In this document: positions 51,890-62,869 of the stretch, one piece after another
How positions within the stretch are numbered: position 1 is the first letter of the stretch
Layout of the letters: each line of letters begins with the position of its first letter
From: Scylla paramamosain
Taxonomy: Eukaryota > Arthropoda > Malacostraca > Decapoda > Portunidae
NCBI RefSeq assembly: GCF_035594125.1
Contig: NC_087161.1
Location: 8,462,001 to 8,526,000, forward strand
Length of the DNA stretch: 64,000 nucleotides
Reading direction: 5' to 3'
Position numbers and translations under genes: made by a program
The notes under the pieces: generated by a model
The model's database searches: none
What the model was told of the DNA's origin: nothing
The model's input: the letters and a program-made list of their open reading frames with translations, nothing else

Positions 51890-53800
51890 CCCGTCTTTGT
51901 GTGCTGAGCTCATAACAGAGGTGATAGTGTCTGGCATGGAGGCGTACATTCCTCACTCTTTTTCTCGACCTAAACCTTCCAAACCTTGGTTTAACACAGC
52001 TTGTTCTCGTGATATACATGATAGGGAGGTGCCCCACAAAAGGTACTTAAGCCTTCCATCACCAGAATCTCATGCACTTTATATTTCTGCCCAGAACAAT
52101 GCCAAGTCTGTTCTCCAACTCGCCAAAAACTCCTTCATTAACAGAAAGTGTCAAAATCTTTCAAGACCTATCTCCCGTCGTGACTTCTGGCATCTAGCCA
52201 AAAATATCTCCAATAACTTTGCTTCTCCTTTCCCTCCTTTATTTCAACCAGATGACACCACTGCTATCACATTTATTTCTAAAGCTGAACTCTTCGCTCA
52301 GACCTTTGCTCAGACTTTTGCTTGTTCCTCCCTCACCTCCACCCTCTGACTACTTCATGCTACCTATTAAAATTCTTCGCAATGATGTTTTCGATGCCTT
52401 CGCTGGCCTAAACCCTCGGAAGGCTTATGGACCTGATGGGGTCCCTCCTATTGTTCTCCGAAACTGTGCCTTCTTGCCTAGTCAATTTATTTCAGCTCTG
52501 TCTGACAACATCTACCTTTCCTTCTTGATGGAAGTTTGCCTACATTCAGCCTGTTCCTAAAAAGGATGACCGTTCTAATCCCTCAAACTACCGTCCTGTT
52601 GCTTTAATTTCCTGCCTATCTAAAGTTTTTGAATCTATCCTCAACAGGAAGATTCTTATTTATCACTTCACAGCCTTCTATATGATCGCCAGTATGGGTT
52701 CCGTCAAGGCCGCTCTACTGGTGATCTTCAGGCTTTCCTTACTGAGTCTTGGTCATTCTCTTTTAGAGATTTTAGTGAAACTTTTGCTGTTGCATTAGAC
52801 ATATCAAGAGCTTTTGATAGAGTCTGGCACAAAGCTTTGATTTCCAAACCACCCTCGTATGGCTTTTATCCTTCTCTCTGTAACTTCATCTCAAGTTTCC
52901 TTTCTGACCGTTCTATAGCTGCTGTGGTAGACGGTCACTGTTCTTCTAAATTTATTAACAGTGGTGTTCCTCAGGGTTCTGTCCTGTCACCCACTTTCTT
53001 CTTATTCATCAATGATCTTGTAAACCAAACTTCTTGTCCTATCCACTCCTACGCTGATGATACCACCCTGCACTTTTCCACGTCTTTTCATAGACGTCCA
53101 ACCCTTCAGGAAGTAGTCATTTCACGCAGGGAAGCCACAGAACGCATGACTTCTGATCTTTCTAAAATTTCCTATTGGGGCAGAGCAAACTTGGTATTGT
53201 TCAATGCCTCTAAAATTCCTTTATCTATCAACTCGACACAACCTTCCAGACAACTATACTCTCTTCTTCAATGACACTTAACTGTCCCCCTTTTCTACAC
53301 TGAACATCCTCGGTCTGTCCTTTACTTATAATCTGAACTGGAAACTTCACGTCTCATCTCTAGCTAAAACAGCTTCTATGAGACGTTTCCGCTGGCCGGG
53401 GGTTCCACTCATGCCGCTCTTCTAGACAGGATGGAATCAAAAGCTTTTCGTCTCATCAACTTCTCTCTTCTAACTGACTGTCTTCAGCCTGTCTCTCATC
53501 GCCGCATTGTTGCATCTCTAGCTGTCTTCTACCGCTATTTTCATGCTAACCGCTCTTCTGATCTTGCTAACTGCATGCCTCCTCTCCTCCCGCGGCCTTT
53601 CTGCACAAGACTTTCTTCTTTCTCTCACCCCTATTCTGTCCACCTCTCTAATGCAAGAGTTAACAAGTATTCTCAATCATTCATCCCTTTCTCTGGTAAA
53701 CTCTGGAACTCCCTGCCTGCTTTTGTATTTCCACCTTCCTTTGACTTGAATTCCTTCAAGAGTGAGGTTTCAAGACACTTATTCACGAATTTTTGACCAC
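51890..53800 (+). pseudogene. LINE family A reverse transcriptase
   Basis: The blocks in order are: KPWFNTACSRDIHDRE (51970), KNSFINRKCQNLS, FWHLAKNISNNF, GLNPRKAYGPDGVPPIVLRN (52410), then after frame changes FAYIQPVPK-like and YRPVALISCLSK regions. Next are AVALDISRAFDRVWH (52790, first palm Asp), SGVPQGSVLSPTFFLFIND (52960) and HSYADDTTLHFST (53050, catalytic YADD). The C-terminal part is ESKAFRLINFSLL, FYRYFHANRSSDLANCMP and LWNSLPAFVFPPSFDLNSF. Catalytic motifs are intact, but there are about six frame breaks. Confidence 0.87.
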
Positions 53801-53896
53801 TGCTTTGACTCTTTTATGGGACTGGCATTTCAATGAGCATTTTTTTATTAGATTTTTGTTGCCCTTGGTCAGTGTTCCTCCTACATAAAAAAAAAA

Positions 53897-54085
53897 GCTT
53901 GTTCCCGAGCTTCTCTCGCAGCTTGTCGTTCTTGAGCTTCTCTTGCTTCTTTTTGAGCTTTCTCTCGCTGACATTCCTCCCATCCTAGCGCTTGTTGTTG
54001 TATAATCCACTGGCCCACGTCTATGCTTTGTAGACCCAACGTTTTTGCCTGCAACTAGAGCCTTTCAAAATCAGACATCTTGATG
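53897..54085 (-). pseudogene. Gypsy-type gag N-terminus
   Basis: On the minus strand an ATG near 54080 opens MSDFERL, a stop, then LQAKTLGLQSIDVGQWIIQQ and a Lys/Glu/Arg-rich coiled-coil EREKAQKEAR. Arthropod Ty3/Gypsy (Mag-like) gag proteins start with this kind of short head plus charged coil, as also at 14150-14290. It is cut at the poly-A end of LINE copy A. Confidence 0.5.
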
Positions 54086-54994
<909 letters not shown>

Positions 54995-55097
54995 TAAGCT
55001 TGAATGACTGGCAGGAGATTTTTTCTCAAATTCTAATGATACATAGGCAAATATAGGTCCCTGACAGAAATAAATTTGCATGAAATGTAGGTTGTAT

Positions 55098-55100
<3 letters not shown>

Positions 55101-55186
<86 letters not shown>
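55101..55186. repeat. GA microsatellite
   Basis: About 86 bp of GA, 110 bp after the previous GA array. Confidence 0.97.
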
Positions 55187-55188
<2 letters not shown>

Positions 55189-55462
55189 TGGGGTGTGGGG
55201 ACAAAGTTTATCAGGCTCTAATCCGATAATTGGCCCAGTACAAAGTTTGGCAGAACAGCAGGTCGGGGGAATCCCCGGAAACGACAACGCCCAAACGATC
55301 AATTCAAAATGGTGAGACCATAATAGCCTAATCCTGACGAGGTCGCCAAAATTTTCAGGGCTGAGGTGGCTACCAGTGAGGTGTCACCGAACCAGAAATT
55401 GGGATTTAAGAAAAACAAGAGTATAGCATACCTAATATTCATGAAAATATTGTGAGTCAACA

Positions 55463-55690
55463 GTGACAATAGAGCCCACTCGCGATACCACGAGTAGCTG
55501 TAGCAGCAATAGTAGCCGTAGTGGTAGCACCAGTAGCAGTCGTAGTAGGAGCAGCAGAAGAAACCGGAACACCAACAGTAGCAGTCCCGTCCTCATTACC
55601 AACTCAGTACCTTCAGTGGCCTTCCCCTCTGCCTCGGCGGCCACACCAGGCCGAGGAAGGAGCAATTTTGCGAACAATTTTAATAGGTAG
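55463..55690 (+). pseudogene. Ser/Arg-rich gag head of Gypsy-type element
   Basis: The frame reads MTIEPTRDTTSSCSSNSSRS, then Ser/Arg/Asn-rich repeats, then FPSASAATPGRGRS. A related reading frame lies in the opposite orientation at 61318-61500 (SASAATPGRAP). The shared leader before both (GTGGCTACCAGTGAGGTGTC here) suggests it follows a primer-binding region. The homology ends at the junction with the LINE copy C. Confidence 0.55.
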
Positions 55691-56830
55691 CATGAAGTAG
55701 TCAGAGGGTGGAGGAGAGGGAGGAACAAGCCCAGAATCGTCCAAGGTAAAGTTTTTAGCAAAGGTTTGAACGAAGAGCTCAGCTTCAGAAATAGATGTGA
55801 TAGCAGTGGTGCCATCTGGTTGAAATAAAGGAGGGAAAAAAGAAGCAAAGTTATTGGAGATATTTTTGGCTAGATGCCAGAAGTTATGAGGGGAGTTAGA
55901 TCTTGAAAGGTTTTGAGACTGTTAATGAAGGAGTTTTTGGCTAGTTGAAGAACAGACTTGGCATGGTTCTGGAGAGAAATATAAAGTGCATGAGATTCTG
56001 GTGATGGAAGGCTTAACTACCTTTTGTGGGCCACCTCTCTATCATGTATAGTACGAGAACAAGCTGTGTTATACCAAGGTTTGGAAGGTTTAGGTCGAGA
56101 AAAAGAGTGAGATGTACGCCTCCATGCCAGACACTATCACCTCTGTTATGCGCTCAGCACACAAAGACGGGTCTCAGACACGGAAGCAGTAGTCATTCCA
56201 AGGAAAATTAGCAAAATACCCTCCTCAGGTCCCCCCAACTAGCAAAATGCCAGAGGCACCTTTGCTTAGAGGGATCCTGAGGAGGGATTGGAGTGATAGG
56301 ACAAGATACAGATATGAGATTGTGATCGAGTTAGTTAGTTAGGAGTTAGGTGAGAGGTATACAGCACAGATAAATTTAGTTTAAGAGTGACTTTGTAGTC
56401 GTAGCCAGATGGTGGAAAACTCAGAAGATTCAAGAGCGTGGGCACGAGAGCAGGTTAAGTCATTGTGTACATAAACGCAACATCCAGCTTTGGATCGAAA
56501 ATAAGGATAGAGAAAGTAGGAGGAAACATAAAAGGGGCTACTGTCAGTTGCCTCAGACACCTGAGTTTCAGTGAGGAAAAGAAGATGAGGTTTAGAAGAG
56601 GAGAGGTGGTGTTCTACAGATTGAAAATTAGATCTTAGACCGCGAATGTTGCAGAAGTTAATGAAGAAAAAGTTGAGGGGGGTGTCAAGACACTTAGGGT
56701 CGTCGACAGAAAGGCAGTCCGACCTGGGGACATTTATGGTCCCCTCCCCAGATGGGGAGTCCGAGGCTGGTGTAGGAGTCGCCATAATAATAATAATAAT
56801 AATAATAAAGCTGAGAGGAAGAAAGGAATT
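55676..56830 (-). mobile_element. LINE family A, 3'-truncated copy C
   Basis: The minus strand matches the first part of copy A: MATPTPASDSPSGEGTINV (near 56785), FFFINFCNIRGLRSNFQSV, LLFLTETQVSEATDSS, and on to the RT linker region matching about 52375 in copy A. It ends abruptly at 55676 inside RT and lacks the 3' end and poly-A, which is unusual for LINEs (normally 5'-truncated) and implies a later deletion or rearrangement. Confidence 0.8.
56784..56807. repeat. short ATA microsatellite
   Basis: Eight ATA units near the 5' end of LINE copy C. Confidence 0.9.
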
Positions 56831-57059
56831 ATGCTCGCTGAGGTCAGTGCTAGGGGTAAGCTCTGTCTCCTTACCATCTGATTTTGTCTCCAGATCCACC
56901 TTACCGACGTAAAAGGACGAGGAAGACATCGCTGTCTACCTGTGACGTTTGTGCAGGTGGCACAACTGTTAGTGCTCAGCCAAGATACTTAGATGCCTCT
57001 TTATCGGGAAAGCTGCCAAGTTGTACGTCTCTCTCCCGTGCTCAGTCACGAACGTCTAC

Positions 57060-57670
57060 TAGTTACTCAAGCAGGCTTTGCTTATGGGGTTTAGTAAAAC
57101 TCCTGATGGCTACCGTGTAGATTTTAAATCGGCAAAAATTAAGGTAGGACAAAACTACCATCAGTTTGCCACACGACCGACCAGACTTAGAGGCGTGGAT
57201 TGAATCCTCCAAAGTAGCATCGACGTATGAAGATATAAGGGAATTTATGGTTTTTAATAAGTTTTCGACCTCCTTAACTCCTGAACTTCGTCTTTTTATC
57301 AAGGAGCGCCGCACTACTGATTTGAGTGAGGCTAACTTGGAATGCCTACCTGAAGACCTCCTCCAACCATGCCAAGAGACCCTTCTCTCGTCCTGCCCAA
57401 CTTCACCAATCTCAAGCTCCCTCGGCCAACAAGCAAGTTCCTTCCTCTGTCAAATGTCACAGCTGTGAGGAAGAGGGACATATTCGGCCACATTGTCCCA
57501 TTGTGGCTGTATCCTTAAAGGATACAGCCACCAGTGTTCCTCAGTACAAGGTTGGGTTTTGTTTAAATAATCGTAGTGTCCCTTGCTATTCGGTTGCCGG
57601 GACAATCAATGGATCCTGGTCATCCTCCATCGTAAGAGACACTGGATTATCTGCTGTCGTTGTCGCAGAA
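57060..57670 (+). pseudogene. Gypsy gag core, CCHC zinc knuckle and protease
   Basis: LLMGFSKTPDGYRVDFKSAK, then KVGQNYHQFATRPTRL and, after a frameshift near 57183, EAWIESSKVASTYEDIREF, LTPELRLFIKERRTTDLSEA. This is the standard gag segment of many metazoan Gypsy elements. A frame change leads to the knuckle CHSCEEEGHIRPHC (CX2CX4HX4C, near 57455-57497) and then to the retropepsin start IVRDTGLSAVVVAEEVM, where DTG is the active-site triplet. Gag packages the RNA; the protease processes it. Confidence 0.8.
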
Positions 57671-58059
57671 GAGGTGATGCCCGATGTGAACCATCACTCA
57701 ATCCCAAGGCCAAGGTGTTCGACTATTTTGAGAGAGTCATTGAGTTCGATGTTACTTGCGATGCCCTTTCTATACGCTGTAAGAACTCCTATTAAGTATG
57801 CTAATGTTCTTGTCATTAATATTTCTGGGGCTAAGGATCCTCTGATCCATTACAGAGGGAAAAGGATCCACCCACTACTGACTTCCTGTGCCCACAAGAC
57901 CTGCCGCCTGTCAACTCATTCCCTGCTTGTGCAGTCGAGCCTGGTGCATGTCTACTCCTTCCATTCCTTTCAACATACCTTCACCTATCACTCACTCTTC
58001 TACCCTCCAGGTGTGTGCTGTGCAAACTAGAGCAAGTCGACTAAAGAAAGTCCATCATC

Positions 58060-59352
58060 TTGTCCTTCCCAAGCTCCAGCCTCTGGTCGTCAAGCCACAA
58101 GGATTTAACCGGCTTCAAAGTACTTGTCCGTCACTGGAGGGCATCCGAACCAAGGCTGCATCAGGTGAAATCGAGAAAACACGAAACGGTTCTTCCTATA
58201 AATTCCTGTGTGAAGATGGCCTTCTGTATCGTAAGTATATTTGCTCTGATTGTACCTGAAGAATAAGCATTCTAGGTCTGGTCGTTCCCAAGGAATGTCG
58301 TGCAGTTATCCTGCGTGTTGCTCATGAAGGGGCCCTGGTTGGCCACTTTTCACATAGAAAACCCAAATAAAGATATCTCAGGACTTCTGGCCAGGGATGG
58401 GTGCTGACATAAGAGAATACTGTCGATCCTGTGATAAGTGTCAGCGCATGTCGTCTAAGAGGGTGGATACGTCCAGTCTACAACCTCTGCCTATAGTTAC
58501 TGAACAATTCTCGAGGGTCGCAATTGACTTACTTGGCTCTCTATCACCACCCTCTTCCAGAGGGCATCGATACATCCTAACCTTACTTGACTTCTCTACT
58601 GGTTTTCTAGAAGCAATATCCTTGAGAGATATCGACTACCTCTGTCTCTGAGGCGTTGCTAGCTATCCTTGCCAGGTTGGGGATCCCCATGAAAATCCTG
58701 TCAGACCGAGGGACTCAGTTCACTTACAATTTAATGGCCGAGCTCCATAAGTTATTGCGGGTGAAACCTATGTTCACCGCTCCCTTCTATCCGCATAGGA
58801 ATGGGTGTATTGAGCAACTCCACGGTACCCTCAAGTCTGCTCTAAGGAAGCTTTGTATCAACAGGCCCCAGGAGGGGCTCAGGTATTTGGTACCAACCCT
58901 TTTTGCTCTCCGTGAAATCCCTAACGACCGGACAGGATTCTTTCCTTTTGAACATCTTTATGGTATGTGTGTACGGAACCCTCTGTCTGTACTGCGTGAT
59001 TTGTGGGAAAACGAATATTTCTGACGATGAGTGACCAACCTTCCAGTACGTCCTCGAATTGTGAGAAAAGATGATGGAGTGCGCTCAGCTAGCAGCCCAC
59101 CATACTGATGTGAGTACGTCCCAGTATAAATGCTACTTTGATGTGAAATCACAGGACCGCCAGTTCCAGTCAGGTAACACGTTGGTCCTGCTGCTCAGCA
59201 ACACCAGAAAGCTCCTAGTCGCTTGGGATAGTTCCTATAAGGTGCTTGAGAGGCGTGTTAAGGTACACTATTTAATTGACATACCCTGGGGACCGAAACT
59301 TTACCATGCCGACATCCTGAAGAAATGTCACTGGTGTGCCCAAGTTAATTAA
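58060..59352 (+). pseudogene. Gypsy integrase
   Basis: A linker (TRASRLKK) and a LCEDGLLYRKYI start lead to the zinc-binding H2C2 region (HEGALVGHFSH, then CRSCDKCQRM). The catalytic core has FSRVAIDLLGSL (first Asp), KILSDRGTQFTYNL (second Asp) and FYPHRNGCIEQLHGTLKSAL (Glu); all three acidic residues are present. A C-terminal GPY/F-like part is at 59071-59352 (DSSYKVLERRVKVHYLIDI). Stops near 58257, 58367 and 58649, and a frameshift near 59022, inactivate it. In living elements it inserts the cDNA. Confidence 0.87.
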
Positions 59353-59436
59353 GCACAAATCCTGGAGGAGACTTCATACCTGCGAGAACTAGAGGATGCT
59401 GGTAAAATACCTTGTTTTAACGAGGATATTTGTGAT

Positions 59437-60335
59437 TTGCCGCAGTTCCCAATGACCTCCAAGACCCAGGATAGTTCATTAAGGCCACTCATCAATCCTG
59501 CTTTCTCCTGGCATCAATCAACAGACATAGAAGACTTGCTACTTACATACTCTGGTACCTTTTCACACAACCCCGGTTGCACCACCACCTTGGAACACGA
59601 CATCACCCTCATGACTACCGGGAGAATTCAGGCGAAGATTTACCCTGTGCCAGTTCACCTGCAGCCCTACTTCTAGGAAGAAGTCGACCAACTTTTTAAC
59701 CAAAGTATCATCCATATTTCAACATCTCAGCACTGTTATCCAGTAGTTATGGTCAAGAAATCTGACGGTATGTACAGGATGGCAATAGAATACAGGCTTC
59801 TTAATTCTATCACTATCTTTCTCGCCTTCCTGCAGTATTGAGACTGAGTTACATAAGTTTGCTGGCGCTGTTCTTTTCTGAATTAGGTTTGTACAAAGCC
59901 TACTATTAAGTCCCTCTTTCACCTAGGGCTCATCCTTTAACTGTTTTCCCTACTGATAGAGGATTAATGGAATTCAGAATGCCTTTCAGCCTTGTCATTG
60001 TTAGTTCCACTTACGTTCGCGTGATGAGGATTGTGCTTGCCAGCCTGCCCAATGTTTCCTTCTATTTTGACAACATTTTCATGTACTCATCGGAATGGTC
60101 TACTCACACTTCTGCCCTTCAGTCTGTTCTACATAGGTTCCAGCACCATGGTCTTATCATCAGGCCTTCAAAATGCCGGTTTGAAGTAGAGTCTTTCGAC
60201 TACTTGGGATTTGTTTTGACTCCTGACTGTCTCCAGCCCCAAGCACGCAAGATAACTGCCATCACTTCCATGACTCCTGTCACCAAGAAACTACTCAGGA
60301 GTTTCCTTGGCATGATATAATTTTACAAAGTTTTC
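59437..60335 (+). pseudogene. Gypsy reverse transcriptase, downstream of integrase
   Basis: It begins about 85 bp after the integrase C-terminus: GTFSHNPGCTTTLEHDITL, IQAKIYPVPVHLQPYF, a TAG at 59674, then SQHCYPVVMVKKSDGMYRM. After a damaged middle, 59967-60320 gives MEFRMPFSLV, VSFYFDNIFMYSSEWSTH, GLIIRPSKCRFEVESFDYLG and LLRSFLGMI. The catalytic YxDD reads YFDN, so the second Asp is lost. It has several stops. Confidence 0.86.
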
Positions 60336-60850
60336 ATTCCCCAGGCCCCTGAGCTTACTGGCCCCCTCTCGGATCTGCTGAAGAAGTCTGTGCGAGAACC
60401 TCTACAATAGACCGAAGATCTACCTTCTCGTTTCGAACTCCTGAAGCAGGCACTGTCATCTGCTCCCATGTTACGTCTTTCTGATTCCAACCAGACCTTC
60501 GTTCTGAGGGCTAACGCTTCGAATCATGGGCTTGGTGCTGTGCTCCTTCAGTACCATGAGGATCGACCACACCCCATCGCCTACTCTAGTCGGAAGCTGC
60601 TGCACCGAGAACGACGTATCTCCACTATAGAGCGGAAGTGCCTAGCCGCAGTCTTCGGTATCAATAGGTTTGATTTCCATCTCAGAGGTAAGGAGTTCAT
60701 CCTTGAAGTGACTACAAACCTCTAATATATTTGGAAAAATTTAAAGGCTGAAATGACAGTCCTCTGATGGGCCTTGGGCCTTCAGCCCTACAAATTTAGA
60801 GTCGTTGACGTGGCGGGCGCACATGTGATTGGGGACTTGAAAGTGTGTGT
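60336..60850 (+). pseudogene. Gypsy RNase H
   Basis: FVLRANASNHGLGAVLLQ corresponds to the TDASDxGLGAVL strand; the first catalytic Asp is read as Asn. Then come PHPIAYSSRKLLHRER, RRISTIERKCLAAVFGI (the conserved Glu is present), FDFHLRGKEFIL and, after a stop at 60723, GLQPYKFRVVDVAGAHVIGD, the last RNase H block (normally ending in AD). Confidence 0.83.
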
Positions 60851-61317
60851 GTGTGTCTGTCTCTCTTTAGTTGCGTTTTTTTTTTTTTCCATCAGCTATG
60901 CAACCGATGCTTTACTGGGCGCCTGTGTAAGAGTACCGCAACTACATTTTAATTACCAGTGTTCCGTGCCTCGGCCGGCCGCTCTTCTACCACTCCAGGA
61001 TTTGGGCGGGGGGAGTACGATTACCTTTAACAACGGCCCGAACAACCGGCAAAACGACGCTCCGAGCAGCAACGCCCCGAACCCCCCAGCAAAGCGACGC
61101 TCCGAGCAGCCATCATCGAGTGCTCGTTCGCTCCCCTCGTGTCCTCGTGGGTGGTACTCACTCATAACTGACGACGGAGATTTAACGAGCCACTTCTGCA
61201 GACAACTCTCAACCTTCGCCACAACACTTTTTTGCTATAGCTGCTCTCCGTCCTGAAAGCTCGTCAGAAGGCTTGGGCTACGTTCGAGCTAGTAGCTTTC
61301 ACTACACTGGCTACGGA
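60851..61317. other. GC-rich segment with short tandem repeat
   Basis: GACGCTCCGAGCAGC recurs at about 61056 and 61098 (42-bp offset), amid CCCCGAAC-type sequence. A poly-T run lies at 60877-60889. It could be 3' UTR/LTR of the Gypsy element. Confidence 0.4.
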
Positions 61318-61600
61318 CTACGCTCCCTGCTTCCTCGTTGGTGCTCGGCCTGGTGTAGCCGCCGAGGCAGAGGGGCACGCTACCTTGGTACTGAGGCCGC
61401 GACTGCTACTGTTGTTGTTCCAGCTGTTTCTGCTGTTCCCACTACGGCTACTACTGCTGCTACCGCTACTGCTGGTATCGCGTTTTGGCTCCATTGTCAA
61501 TGATGACTTACTTTCTTGAATATTATATCTGGGGTGTCATTGTCCTTTGTTTTTCTTATAATCCAATTTCTGGTTTGGTGACATCTAACTGGTAGCCAAC
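61318..61600 (-). repeat. inverted second copy of the Gypsy leader and gag head
   Basis: The minus strand matches 55355-55660: GTTGGCTACCAGTTAGATGT, ACCAAACCAGAAATTGGATT, TAAGAAAAACAA, then a Ser-rich frame (MEPKRDTSSSG to SASAATPGRAP). It is therefore a fragment of a related element in opposite orientation. Confidence 0.65.
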
Positions 61601-61794
61601 TCGCCCCTGACAATATATATTATGAGAGAGAGAAAAAAAAAGAGGAGATAAGAGAGATAAGAGGGGAGGGAAGAGGAGAGGAGAGGAGAGAGAGAATTAT
61701 AAGATGACATAATAACAGGTTTACATGAAACACAACTGAGTAACTTCTACTCATATAATAATAAACAGAATAGTATTCTCAGTCACATCCATGG

Positions 61795-61825
<31 letters not shown>

Positions 61826-61840
61826 ACCTAGACCTAAGTA

Positions 61841-61884
<44 letters not shown>

Positions 61885-61891
61885 CACTCAC
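61601..61891. other. intron DNA with purine/pyrimidine repeats
   Basis: GA-rich (61622-61695), CA (61798-61820) and CT (61842-61880) tracts. The CT tract ends directly next to the donor of exon A. Confidence 0.85.
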
Positions 61892-62136
61892 CATCACTTG
61901 GATGCCCCTGAAGTTGTATGCGTGCTTCGGGTCGTAGTTACTGCCTTTGTAGGTGTAGAACTGGTCCTTGCCGCGCCACCAGTTCACTGTGTATAGGTGA
62001 TGCCCGGAGCCACCGAGGCGGAAGCGGCAGGTGAGCGTCACGTTCATTCCGGCTGTTGGGGACTCCGGAACCCCAAGCTCTGTGATCTGCACCGTCTTGT
62101 CCGTGAATGTGCCCGCCGCCGCCGCCTCGCTACCAC
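61892..62136 (-). CDS. Beaten-path-like Ig V domain, first half (exon A)
   Basis: The 245-bp exon has a CTTTCAG acceptor and a GTGAGT donor. It encodes GSEAAAAGTFTDKTVQITEL, then GVPESPTAGMNVTLTCRFRL, a GSGHHLYTVNWWRGKDQF strand, YTYKGSNYDPKHAYNF and RGIQVM. LTC carries the first Ig Cys and NWW the core Trp. The LY.V.W.(K/R)G...FY.Y...........F.GI.V pattern is that of the first Ig domain of Beaten-path proteins. It ends in phase 0, and exon B (48142-48007) starts in phase 0 and supplies the missing half with the second Cys. The signal-peptide exon and second Ig domain were not found in the window. Confidence 0.87.
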
Positions 62137-62431
62137 CTGAAAGACACGTTACTGTTGAGTTTCTTGTATCTTTGACTCATGTCGTTTGGTGGGCAAGGTT
62201 TGTGTGTGTGATCATTTTGATGATTTATCTTCGCACTGAAAAGAAAAAAAAAAAAAAAATAAGATTGAGAAGCATAATTTCAGTTGCAAAACTAAAAAAG
62301 ATTCCTGCTGTCTTTTCGTACTTCTTATGCTTAGTTTTTCCACTATATGGATGGACGAGAAAGACTAAGAATTCATGAAAGGATCCTGAAAAAATATAAC
62401 CTTCCCAGTTGAACCCCCCCAAAAAAGTAGG

Positions 62432-62433
<2 letters not shown>
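62137..62433. other. unassigned DNA, probably intron upstream of exon A
   Basis: A poly-A run lies at 62241-62258. No exon was recognised. Confidence 0.4.

Positions 62434-62522
<89 letters not shown>
62434..62522. repeat. TA microsatellite
   Basis: About 88 bp of TA. Confidence 0.97.
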
Positions 62523-62527
<5 letters not shown>

Positions 62528-62869
62528 TTAGGCTGTCAATAAAAAACAAAAAGTTCGAATTTTTCCATCTACTTTGGTGGAATTCTGCCCTGTATTGAGA
62601 AACTGCCGTATGCAAAAATTTCAGCCTGATGGGTCAGTATTTAGGAGTGGTGGATCGTGAATATCTATTTGCTCTGAAGACTAGCAAAGAACCTCGACTT
62701 GTGAATCGCGTGAAGAATGCTTGCTGGTCTTCTGGATGCATTTTGTTCACTGGCAGGGCTGCTGCTCTCACTCGTTTTCGAAAATGTGTATTAACCATCA
62801 GTGTGGGGGATCTCATGCGTAGCCAATGCACTCATTCTCGCTGGCTTGGACTGGGAAGGCTGGACTTGG
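62523..62869. other. unassigned, possibly tail of the family at 62870-63995
   Basis: The minus-strand frame 62831-62634 (MHWLRMRSPTLMVNTHFRK) follows the C-terminus of the family and may be its damaged continuation. Confidence 0.3.

Larger units (their letters stand above)
50790..53896 (+). mobile_element. LINE family A, near full length (copy A)
   Basis: It begins with a 5' leader (GCACCTGCCGAAACG), followed by endonuclease and RT coding regions, a 3' UTR with TTGTTGCCCTTGGTCAGTG and a poly-A (53885-53896). Four other fragments occur in the window (copies B-E). I recall near-identical proteins as abundant in crab annotations. Clade: Jockey/I-type, exact placement unresolved. Confidence 0.85.
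55350..60850 (+). mobile_element. Ty3/Gypsy element with Gmr1-like order gag-PR-IN-RT-RH, decayed
   Basis: The plus-strand domains are: Ser-rich gag head (55463-55690), interruption by a minus-strand LINE copy (55676-56830), gag core and CCHC knuckle (57060-57500), protease (57600-57660), integrase (58200-59350), RT (59437-60330) and RNase H (60460-60845). The integrase precedes RT, the reverse of standard Gypsy. LTRs could not be defined. Confidence 0.72.
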
